Source: Cenococcum geophilum 1.58 (lineage: Eukaryota > Ascomycota > Dothideomycetes > Gloniales > Gloniaceae). From it: a stretch of DNA of 64,000 nt. The DNA lies in the NCBI GenBank assembly GCA_001692895.1, contig KV748187.1:375557-439556 (forward strand). The letters run 5' to 3'. Below are positions 25,689-34,527 of the stretch, piece after piece. The notes under the pieces are model-generated. The model saw only the letters and a list, made by a program, of their open reading frames with translations, was not told the DNA's origin and searched no databases. The position numbers and the translations under genes are program-made. Each line of letters starts with the position of its first letter. The first letter of the stretch is position 1.

Positions 25689-26112
25689 TATAACGGAACC
25701 TTATAGCAAGAACTACGATAGGTCCTATTATTAGGCTAGGTATATAGGTAAAGTAAGTTAAAGTTAACAATATAATAATAACTGGTAGAGTAGTTGCCTA
25801 ATAGATTAACTCTAATTATATTCTGAGAATTACTACAAGGAAGGAACTATCTAGGTAGGGACTAAGGGTCCTTAAATACACAACCGTACTCCTATAAAAT
25901 CCTTCTTATACGTAATATACGTCTTATACGTAAGGTACGTGAGTTCCTCCCGTTCCTCTCGTTTAATACGTAGCATATTATGTAACCTCGGTTACTATTC
26001 TTCGTCACATAGTTCTATCGGCTCTATCCTAAATCGTGCCTAAATTAACCAACTAGCTTCTTCCGTCTCTTCTCCAAGTAGTTGTAACATCGTACTTAAA
26101 GCGTCCGTAACA
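25689..26112 (-). repeat. Family B 5' LTR
   Basis: 424-bp partner of 18163-18586. The primer-binding region and the gag start codon at 25643 lie directly to its left on the minus strand. Confidence 0.93.
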
Positions 26113-26530
26113 AAAGGACTAAATCTTAAGGAGGGAGATAAAGTATAGCTATTATAAAAAAGGTTTAAAAGTAGACGACTAAGTAAAATTTTTAAGAAAT
26201 TTTTAGACCTTATATATAAGTTAAACTACTAACGCAGATAAAAATTTACCTAGTTTAGTATATTACTATACTAGAACTAGTATATTAAAACTTAGGACTA
26301 CTAATATATAAAGTAGAGATCTATAAAGGACAAGAAGAAGACAAATAGCTAATTAGAAAGATTATTAGTTATAAGGACATTAAAGACTAAAAGATAGTAT
26401 AAGGTGGTTTAGGAAGGTTATAAAGAAACCATATAGGAACTAGAAGAGAATTTGGAAAACGCTAAGAATAAGTTATAGGCGCATTATAAGAAAGTAGATC
26501 GGGTAATAAGGAAGAAAGACCTATAAAAAA
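26113..26530 (+). mobile_element. Gypsy element E remnant, integrase C-terminus and chromodomain-like tail
   Basis: With the family B element and one AAAGG removed, the reading continues from 18162 through a LKEGDKV motif typical of the Gypsy integrase C-terminus. A tail follows that ends in an ELEENLENA segment like a chromodomain end. No 3' LTR follows; the fossil fades into host-like DNA after about 26530. Confidence 0.72.
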
Positions 26531-26979
26531 AGAATTATCTAAGGGGGGCTTAGGAGGATTAGCCGCCAAGCTACTTAAAACTATTTCCTTTATTTCTTTA
26601 ATAGAATCCGTTCTTTTATTACCCTCTTAAATAATTAGATAGTATTTTAACTGCCAATTTTAGGTGCTTTATATAGCATCCTAGCGCATCCTATGGTTAG
26701 CGTATTTTGTTAACTTTCCCCTAAACAGCAAAAATACTAAAATTTCCCCTACAAAAAGGCCGTGCGGAAGTGGCCGCGCTAACCACCGGAATTGAAGAGA
26801 TGCTGTAAGGCCATTAGCGCCAATTTACCTCAGCAAGCTCAGACCGAAGAATCAATTAGCGGACTTACGTATATCCGCAAGCGGATATCGCTAACCTTTT
26901 TTTGTTAAAAAGTTGATGCTATAGTCTGAGGGACTTTTCCAGACTTTATTAAGCGACGCGACTTATTTATATAGGAGCT

Positions 26980-27282
26980 ATATACAATCTTTAACGAAAT
27001 TATTAAAGCTACCTATATAAGGTCTAGGGCTGCATATAGGCTTAAAATAATCGCAAGAACTAGCTCTACAATCGATGGATTTTTAGGCCTTATATATGTA
27101 CCCGTTGCGACGTCCGTTGCGACTCGCGTTACCTAAATTTGTATGGGGATATATACAATCTTTAACGAAATTGTTAAAACTACCCACGTAAGGTCTAGGC
27201 CTGCATATAGGCTTAAAATAATCGCAAGAACTAGATCTATTAGTAGTGGATTTTTGGCTTTTATATGTATACTTATTACGAC
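26980..27282. repeat. 132-bp direct repeat, two copies 171 bp apart
   Basis: Copies at 26980-27111 and 27151-27282 both start ATATACAATCTTTAACGAAA, share GGCTTAAAATAATCGCAAGA and end in a YRTTRCGAC motif. They differ mostly by transitions. Confidence 0.9.
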
Positions 27283-27516
27283 ATTATAGGTAATATTAGG
27301 ATTCCTAAGAACGGAAATTTTTTTTTTGCGAAAATAATCTTAACTTTAGGCAGTTATACGCTAATTTAGGCCCAATATTTATGAAATATTAGGTCGCCTC
27401 TCTAATCGATTAACTTTTGGTAGTATTTTAAGCCGTTATAGTTAAGCGATTAACCGCGAGTATAGGAAAATCATAAAAAAAGTCGGGTTTCTTAAGAAAC
27501 GTTGGAAATGTCCCTT

Positions 27517-27599
27517 AGACGTGATTCCGGTGGTTTCGCACAAATGTAGTTAGTCAGCTTGCGGACCGATTAAAAATCCGCACCAACGGAATCACGTCT
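27517..27599. repeat. Hairpin with AGACGTGATTCCG arms
   Basis: AGACGTGATTCCG at 27517-27529 is the exact reverse complement of 27587-27599, with further imperfect pairing inward. This is an ~83-bp foldback about 160 bp before the start codon. It could be a tiny inverted-repeat element or a regulatory structure. Confidence 0.7.
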
Positions 27600-27639
27600 G
27601 AGCCTGCTGAGGTAAAGCGCCAATCGGCTGTTGGCCGTT

Positions 27640-27757
27640 GCGCCTTCTCTTTCCGCCCATATCCCTCTGCCGTCACTCCTACACCTGCTGGTGATCGCCT
27701 CTGCCCTCCTTTCCACTTCTCTTCTTTCGCCTACCTCCTATCGTCCTATCAGTCGCC
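27640..27757 (+). promoter_or_regulatory. Pyrimidine-rich leader and start-codon context of the host gene
   Basis: The 118 bases before the ATG are strongly C/T-rich on the plus strand, as is common at fungal core promoters and 5' leaders. The start codon lies in GTCGCCATGGCC, a good Kozak-type context. No TATA box was identified. Confidence 0.6.
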
Positions 27758-30283
27758 ATGGCCACCTTGACAGAACACGACCCCAAGCAGACCAGCCACA
27801 CAAGACCTGCAATGGAATGGAACGTGGACGAGCTAATTGAGTGGATCCAACAGACGGAAAATGGCCTACTCGATGAGGACGAGTGTGAAAAATTAAGAAC
27901 AGCACGCGTCTCCGGGAGGGCTTTCTTAAGGTGTAATGGTGATAGGAACTTCTTTAAAAATGACTGTGGGCTATCTCCCGGGACAGCTGTGGTGCTTGCG
28001 TATCTGTCGAGGGAGCTCACAAAAAGGGACAGTAAGTTACTATCTTGTTATGTCATGCACACCACGTAGACATTAAGCTAATACTATTACAGCTACCTCC
28101 GGAATAAAGAGTAAGTCTACTATCTTTATCTACGTATACTATGTAGATAGTAAGCTAATAACGTTACAGGGAACAGACAGCAGGCTGAAGATGTGGAGAT
28201 GACCGATGCCGTCGATATGAAGAGTAAGTTACTATCTCTTATACCATATACACCACGTAAACAGCGAGCTAATAACGTCACAGGCCCGAGGAAAGCAGAA
28301 GATGCTTTTAAGGTCGGAATTAGGTACAAGCGCCCACGTTCTCTTGTAGGGTCGAGCGGCAAGGACTGGGTATTTCAGCCACATCCGGATCTATACAAGA
28401 CACTTGCACCGAACGTTCTTGAACACTACACCCAATATAAGAACGGTAATGTTGACAAGACATACGCTCCCATCTATTTCTATCTAGGGGGCGCCGGAAC
28501 TGGAAAGTCGAGGCATGGCTCAGAATTCGCCTCTTCGGTCCAAGAAGCAATTAGGCTCCACGCTAAGCTCCACGCTGAGCTCCACGCTGAGCTCCACACT
28601 GATGACAACCACTACGACCACTGCAACCTCTGCGACATTTACAATGAGCTCTCGCAGAGATTGAAAAAAGCCTTCGTATTTCATGTTTCGTTTGAGAACG
28701 GGACATCCTTAATTTACGGAGAAAAGAGTAAGCCGTGGAATGCGGTTGGTGCTAGAATGCTAGCACAGCTACTTGACCAGGATGTTGATAATGTCCGCGA
28801 ACAATACATCGCAAACCCTAAAGACATTTTCCGACTTGTTGCGGCAGCCGAAAAGGTTGACCTGTGCAACGATTTCACTGGAATTTTGGTTGTTGACGGA
28901 ATTCAAAAGGCCAGTATGTGGGATGGTGAAGGGAAGGATAAAGAAAGTGTCTTTTATTCATTCTTGAGCCAAATTGGTGATTTAAGTTTAATGTCGCGAT
29001 TTCCTTCCGGAACTGAAGAGGGGGGAATGAGGCAAACACCCTTTATCATGACTTGCGTCACTGCTACCTACTTTGGGCCTGCACACGAATTTTTGGCCGA
29101 GACCCACCGCAAGCGCGTATATCTACCACTTAACCAGTTAGATATGCCGACTTGGAAGGAAACCGACTTAAAAGTTTTTAACGACGATCCCGGCACCCGT
29201 CTTCTCGTGAAAGACGTTGGTGGGCACGCGCGGGCGATAGAAACAATCGCCGACGAGCTGACTAAGTATCAAAATGGGTTCCAGCCAAATATCACTGAAT
29301 TAGCTAATACTGTCCTCCACAAATTAAAGGACCGCTATGGCGAAATCGTCGACGTCATGGGAGACGACGTCCTCCCTGTCGTACAGTGTATCCTCTCTAG
29401 ACAACGAATTCGTCTCCGAGGATTTATCCCTGGGTCGACCTTGCGGTGGGAGCATATCATCGCGCCTGGACTTCTCTGGTTTGAGAAAGCTTCCGGTTAC
29501 GAATACAGTTACGGTGCAGAGGGGTACCTTATAGCACCTTACATCTGGCTCTGGTTGTTTGCTAGGCTGCTACCCACGGAGGACGAGCGCCTTTACCAGT
29601 TCCTAACGGAATGGGAATTCAACGATTACCAACGGCTTCTTCACCTTGAAACAGGCAAAGGACCCACCGGAAAAATCACTTGGCAAGACTTCGAGACATT
29701 CTGTTGCTACTTTCGCATTTTGCGGTCGCTATGGTTTAAAGATGAACAGGAGGTGGAGTTTAAGCGCTTACACCAAGGGTGCAAAAAATTACGAGATGAC
29801 AAAAATACGATAGTGGTGAATCGACGCCTTCGTTACGCAGAAGCGGCCCACCAATATAGGACCGAGGCGACGTCTGCCAAAGATGTTGTTACCAAACATG
29901 ACGGAACTTTGGACGCGGAATACCAATTATACAATGTTATCCTCAACGGTCAATCCGCGTCGGCCGGCGATTTCTTCCTTAGTGTCCAGACTCCCGCACG
30001 GCAGTTTACACCATCTTGGTCTTTTCGTTGCGAAATTGTGCGCGAAGTAGGACAGTCTAAATTTGTCAAGGAGAAGTTGAACCAGGAAACGTACAATGAG
30101 GAAAGAAATAAGTCTGCTGGGCCAGCCGATTTCTTTATATTGTATACAACAGCCGAAACTCCGGATGACATCGCCTTGCCAGACCGGTCCGGGCTTGTTG
30201 ATAAGAGTAGCTGGAACTCCTATTTTGGTCCATTTGCCGGTCGTGCCTTCCGGTACGCCCGCTCCCAAGATGAAGAACCGTAA
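27758..30283 (+). CDS. Crinkler/RHS-type (CR) protein: SAM-like header, P-loop NTPase, nuclease-like C-terminus
   Basis: Four exons (27758-28031, 28093-28110, 28170-28223, 28284-30283) join in frame to give 781 residues. Residues 20-88 resemble a SAM domain (WNVDELIEWI ... GLSPG). Residues 92-120 are a polar linker with basic KRNR that could aid nuclear entry. The NTPase core has Walker A GGAGTGKS at 184-191, Walker B ILVVDG at 316-321 (Asp 320) and a GGHARAIE motif at 428-435. A small LHAE repeat lies at 207-220. Residues about 645-745 (GDFF with Asp 678, Glu 699, QSK 706-708) look like the degenerate restriction-endonuclease fold that ends Crinkler-RHS proteins. Family members act as secreted or intracellular effectors or genome-conflict proteins; which applies here cannot be told. 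No signal peptide is visible. Composition is normal, without RIP, and the frame is intact. The family assignment is inferred from architecture. Confidence 0.85.
28032..28092 (+). other. Intron 1 (introner-like copy 1), 61 nt, phase 1
   Basis: It starts GTAAGTTACTATCT, contains the branch-point-like GCTAATAC and ends ATTACAG. Removing it joins the SAM exon to an 18-nt exon in frame. It shares most of its sequence with introns 2 and 3. Confidence 0.85.
28111..28169 (+). other. Intron 2 (introner-like copy 2), 59 nt, phase 1
   Basis: It starts GTAAGTCTACTATCT, contains GCTAATAACGTTACAG at its 3' end and is bounded by 18-nt and 54-nt exons. Splicing at these sites keeps the frame. Confidence 0.85.
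28224..28283 (+). other. Intron 3 (introner-like copy 3), 60 nt, phase 1
   Basis: It starts GTAAGTTACTATCT and ends GCTAATAACGTCACAG. It is 60 nt long and has no stop in the gene's frame, so retention would add 20 residues rather than truncate the protein. Confidence 0.83.
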
Positions 30284-30380
30284 TAGGGCTGCCAAGATTG
30301 GCTTACAGAGGCAAGAAGGGACGAGAGTAACGTGTTACCCCCTCTAAGCGAGATACGCACCTAGATACATTTATATTAAT

Positions 30381-30386
30381 AATAAA
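30381..30386 (+). terminator. Candidate poly(A) signal AATAAA
   Basis: AATAAA lies 98 bases after the stop codon of the host gene, in a short AT-rich stretch. Confidence 0.5.
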
Positions 30387-31215
30387 ACCAACAACGCTTA
30401 TATTCTAAACAATGTGTCTAATAGCTAGTGTCGCTGCTAGCGACGCTGCTAAGAAGCTGATAATATAAGCAGCCGGTCTTTATTTTTAGAGTTAGCGAGT
30501 AATAAAGTCATAGCGCGCTATTAGCTCGCTGCCTTAGTAAGGTAAGGAAGAATTTTTAGTGTCTTAAAGCTTTTTATAGATTATAAGGATATTTGGTTAG
30601 TATTTAGAGGATTAGCTATACGCTAAGTAGTAAGAAACCCCTAGGAAACTCTCGCTTATCTATAGTAAATATAGTATTATCCCCGATTTCTCTATATACG
30701 CGTAAGGGTTCTCTACTTAATATCTTACTAAAAGTTAACTACTACTATATAAAGAACCTTACTTTCTATACGTTAACTAGGTAGTAGAGCTTCTTCTTTA
30801 TTATCTTTATAATTTATATATTAATTAAGCTTTTTTAATATTAAGGCTTTATTAATTAATTACTTCCTCCGCCCTTCTAATTAACAATAATATAAATTAG
30901 GCGATTAAAACAATTCTTCCTCTACTAGTATATTACAAAAGCCTTCTTTAGCTAATTAGAACTACGGCTATATCTTTTTTATTAATTAGAATAATCTTTA
31001 TTTATAAAAGTATAGTAAGCTTACTAATAAATATAGATATTAGGTTCCTTATAAGCAATTAATATCTAATAAAGCTTTAATATTAGCTATTTAGCATAGA
31101 GTAGACCTTTTTTAAAACGGTCCTATAGGTATAAAAAGACTTTAGCTATATAGAATTTACTACTTAACTTAAAAACTAAGTTCTTTATAATTAATAGTAA
31201 TAATTATATTATTAG
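30387..31215. other. RIP-degraded DNA, family not recognised
   Basis: AT-rich, without intact frames. A small hairpin with the stem GTCGCT/AGCGAC lies near 30429-30443. The minus strand at about 30500-31000 may be a decayed coding region, but no family was recognised. A family B copy begins at 31216. Confidence 0.35.
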
Positions 31216-31393
31216 TGTTATAGACCTTATATTAGCAGTAGTAGCACTATTAAGGAGAGATATAAACGGACTAGTAGTAGAAGTACGAGATATACTAGAA
31301 CTAGTTAAACTATAGGATAAGGGGTAACCGAGTTACGTAGGTAGTTATATTATAAGTTTAGAACGTAGGAATATAGGAATATAGGAACGTAAC

Positions 31394-31614
31394 TGTCGGT
31401 ATCACCTAAGGGGGTACTATAATTGCAATATGGTAGTTCTGGTTCTTTAATTAATTCGTGTCCCTCCTTGTCTACTAAAAGAGAAAGAAAGGGGTAGTAA
31501 AGGTCGGGCTATCTATCAGGCCGTAGGTGGTTAGGTGACCTACGCTACGCTATACGGCCCCTGCCGCATACGCTCTACGCGTAATGCAATTTATAACCTC
31601 TACTTATATAGACA
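31394..31614 (-). repeat. Element G 3' LTR
   Basis: 221 bp, from TGTCGGTATCACC to ACTTATATAGACA on the plus strand; partner of 34307-34527. Confidence 0.9.
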
Positions 31615-31624
31615 CTGGCGACAT

Positions 31625-31891
31625 TTACAAAAAGAAAGGAGGTAAGAAAGTATAAAAGAGAAGTATATAGGTCAACAGGTGCTTAGGGCAGTAATCGCGG
31701 ATATCTTAGGTATTGCGAATATTACGGATATTGCAGACGTTGCGGATATCGTTACGGATATTGCGGATATCGCTACGGATATTACGGATATTGCTACGGA
31801 TATTACGGATATTGCGGATATTGTAAACATTCGGATATTGCGGTGGAGACAGGTAGGCGCTTACAAGGTGTTACTAAGGTGTCCCATAACA
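31625..31891. repeat. Family A-like LTR fragment with a GGATATTGC minisatellite
   Basis: The right end (about 31845-31891) resembles the end of the family A LTR: GAGACAGGTAGGCG, then a GTCCCATAACA terminus. Between 31697 and 31845 lie about 15 imperfect units of GGATATTGC or GGATATCGCTAC type. It is probably a related solo LTR nested in G; the left end is uncertain. Confidence 0.45.
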
Positions 31892-32575
31892 GAGCGTAGT
31901 TAAAGTCAGAAAAAGTGTAGCGGCTTCGGAAGGTATAAGAGTTATAGAGCTGTTGCAAACTATAGGGTAAAATAGGTAGAAGGGCTAAGTCCTATCCGTC
32001 GTCGTTGAAATAACAGTTAAGGAAGTCGATATCAACAGTAAGGTTCTCTATATTGACGTCATCATCGTCATCGCAGAAGTAGGTGGCGTTTTTGCCCTTA
32101 TTATTACGTCTTACTATACCAGGTTCTGTACTACCAGTAAGGCCGTAGGCAAAGGCATTATTATTTATAGATATAACTATATTCTTAGCGGTTTCAATTA
32201 GTATTAGCCTATTTAAAGTCATAAAGTGCTTAACACCATAGTTATTATAGAAGAAATTGCTGCTAGGAGTTAATGTATTAAGTGCTATAGCCGTTATATC
32301 CTTATCGAAATTGTTATTAATATCGTTATCCGCAAGATACTAGTAGACACATCTCTTAAATCCTTCTCTTGCTTTGTTACGTTCTTCTTTAATATGCCTA
32401 GTTAACTAATAGTCTCCGTTCTTACACACGAAGCACGTCCTAGCGTTATTACTGTAATAATTATTTAATAAACTTGGTTAAGACGTCGGTCGGTAGTAGC
32501 AATAGTTAGTAAAGAATACGTCCGTAGGCTGTTCTGTAGGCTGTAAGAACATATTAGTAGGTTGTTTTATAGTAC

Positions 32576-32938
32576 TATTAATCTTCTTATCCCTTGCAAC
32601 GTTGAAATGTGCCCTATTCTTATCGATAAGCCCCAGCCAATTAGATTGTTAGGATCTTAGAGTCGTGATAAGGAATACGAAGCTCTAACAAAGGGCTTGA
32701 ATTTTGGGCAGCTGCCAAGGCTCCGGATGTTATTCCTTTGCTATATAAGTTGGAGGAATGATATATTTGGTAGGTTGGACGATATTAGGATCGAGAAAGG
32801 CATGATTAGAAGGCACGGTAGTTGATTAATTGATAATTGAATTATCTGCAAAGCTTCTACGCAGCTCTGATTCTGGTGTTCCGCACGGACTATCTGCGGT
32901 AGGACACCAACGTTGCATGGGATAAGTAACGATTAATA
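32576..32938. mobile_element. Foldback (MITE-like) insertion in the gag of element G
   Basis: About 29 bp at 32576-32604 are the reverse complement of 32908-32938, with one gap and two mismatches (core CTTATCCC.TGCAACGTTG). The 363-bp block keeps CpA/TpG, unlike the RIP-mutated gag on both sides, and interrupts the gag reading. The inner part (32647-32912) runs from TGTTAGGATC to GGACACCAACG, so a Copia-type solo LTR is an alternative reading. Confidence 0.6.
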
Positions 32939-34306
32939 ATCGTAAGCTATTTATAAGGCTAGTAAGTGTAGTAGGCGGGTTCAAGTAAGCTGCCTAGTAG
33001 GTAATAACGTCTTAATAAGCAACGATAAGCTTATTATATAGGAAATCATTATTATAGAGGTTAGCGTTAAGACCATACTATAAATAACGGAGGTCGTTAA
33101 GCAGTAGCTATAGGCAGTCCCCTATAGACTTGCTTTTATTTTTTATTATTACTATCTTAAGAGTAATAGCATTCCACTTTATTAGAATTCCACGCTTATA
33201 TTCCAGTCCTTTAAAATAGTTGTATATAGCATTACAGATATTATTAAAGGTGGTATAGGTTGCCTTATTCTTATAGTAAAAGTTAAGAGTAATACCATGT
33301 AGTATTATTAGAAAGCCTTTAATCTTTACCTCTTATAGTATACCAACTCTGTTATAAAGGTTGTTAAAAATTATAAGCTTACAGTCGAAGTTATTATCCT
33401 CTCCGCTATATTTGCTTTCCTCTATATATATCTTTACTAGAGTTACTAAGTCTCTACCGTAGTTAATGGCGGCTGTAGCTTTTATAGAGGGAGCTGTGGC
33501 GTTTATAGGGGGGGCCGTGACGTTCGTAGAGGGAGCTGTGACGTTCGTAGAGGGAGCTGTAACGTTCGTAGGCGAGGGAGGCTCGGCCGTAGGGAGGTCA
33601 TTTAAAACAGCTGGGGTTGAGGTAGATGACGTTAAGGGAGTTAATAAACGTGATTTGAGGTGACGGTTAATAACATATAAATTAAAGGGTCCTTCGTTGT
33701 TAATAAATAGCTTAATTTCTACATCTAACCATTCCATAGGGTCGTCCTCGTAGGCGACGTCGTACAGTGCTTATAGTACTAACTTGCTCTTCTTATTAAA
33801 GACCTATACTCTATTACGTCAAAGCAGTTGTTTAAGTCTTTTAATTGCAAACCTATTAGCGTCTTTAAATGTCTATACCTCAAAATTATTAAAGTCCTCT
33901 TAGTATAATTCCTATAGGCTTTTATCCTTAAAATTATATTTAGTATACTCATTAATTTTAAAGTTAATATAGTTAGTGACATTTTCTGCAGTAGTCTTAT
34001 TAGTTAGGGTAATTCCATTACCCTAGCGCGGACGTTAGATTCCTATATCGGACATAACTAGCGTAGGTCGTGGTATAGGTAGGGGTACTGGCACTTAGTA
34101 AAGAGGTTGTACTAGGTATTAATTTGCGTAATGGACGCGAACCGAACGAAGCCTTAGTAGGAGTCGGTTCTTTAAGTTCCTAGGGCCTTAGTAGGAAGGG
34201 TTTTCCTTAGCAAACGCGACGAGATCAACGGGCCTTGGTAAGAGCGATCGCGTATTATCTCTCCTCGTAATAACACCGGATTCTAATCTATAATATTACT
34301 AATTAG

Positions 34307-34527
34307 TGTTATTATCACCTGGGGGGGTACTGTAATTGCAATATAGTAGTTCTAGTTCTTTAATTAATTTATGTCCCTCCTTGTCTACTAAAAGAGAAAG
34401 AAAGGGGTAGTAAAGGTCGGGCTATCTATTAGGCCGTAGGTGGTTAGGTAACCTACGCTACGCCATACGGCCCCTACCGCATACGCTCTACGCGTAATGC
34501 AATTTATAACCTCTACTTATACAGATA
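34307..34527 (-). repeat. Element G 5' LTR
   Basis: 221-bp partner of 31394-31614. The Gag start codon at 34055 (minus strand) lies to its left. Confidence 0.9.

Larger units (their letters stand above)
18163..26112 (-). mobile_element. Complete Ty3/Gypsy family B element with two LTRs and 5-bp target duplication
   Basis: Two 424-bp LTRs (18163-18586 and 25689-26112) in the same orientation bound 7.1 kb of internal DNA. AAAGG flanks both sides (18158-18162, 26113-26117). On the minus strand, gag begins at the ATG at 25643, followed by protease, reverse transcriptase (about 22200-21300), RNase H (about 21250-20850), integrase (about 20700-19700) and a chromodomain-like tail. It looks structurally whole but its genes are broken many times over. 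The LTRs differ almost only by transitions. It sits inside element E. A cluster of ambiguous bases lies at about 24263-24345. Related copies are at 31216-36339 and 60225-64000. Confidence 0.92.
26531..27639. other. Host-like intergenic DNA upstream of the gene, rich in small repeats
   Basis: RIP is weaker here. The stretch holds a 132-bp direct repeat (26980-27111, 27151-27282), a perfect palindrome (26871-26888, ATATCCGC-AA-GCGGATAT), a hairpin (27517-27599) and a 21-bp inverted pair (26824-26844, 27596-27616). No gene or transposase frame was seen. It probably contains the distal promoter of the gene at 27758 and remains of small elements. Confidence 0.5.
31394..34527 (-). mobile_element. 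Gag-only Copia-like LTR element G, complete ends, GTAAC target duplication
   Basis: Two 221-bp LTRs (31394-31614 and 34307-34527) bound 2.7 kb. GTAAC precedes the left LTR (31389-31393) and follows the right one (34528-34532). The minus strand, from an ATG at 34055 to about 31992, encodes a Gag-like protein of the type found with fungal Copia relatives. It has an N-terminal MSD start region, a Pro/Thr-rich repeat segment (33480-33575) and a CxxC zinc-knuckle region near 32430. No reverse transcriptase or integrase is present, so it would be non-autonomous. It looks structurally whole but its gag is broken, with roughly a dozen breaks and an insertion at 32576-32938. Confidence 0.85.

Noticed and set aside
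26760-26870. Possible tRNA-like or tRNA-derived segment upstream of the gene
   Set aside because: No cloverleaf, A box or B box could be placed; the apparent structure comes from the inverted repeats.
27679-28020. 113-codon minus-strand open frame over exon 1
   Set aside because: Antisense shadow of the host gene's first exon; no supporting signals.
28193-28283. Internal ATG at 28193 as the true start of the NTPase gene
   Set aside because: The upstream SAM-like exon joins in frame through three good introns and has a better start context at 27758. The internal start remains possible only as an isoform.
31679-31903. 74-codon frame of Ile, Ala, Asp repeats
   Set aside because: Created by the GGATATTGC minisatellite inside an LTR-like fragment.
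33466-33663. Plus-strand frame with VTFVEGA repeats
   Set aside because: Antisense of the repeat segment in the G-element gag on the minus strand.
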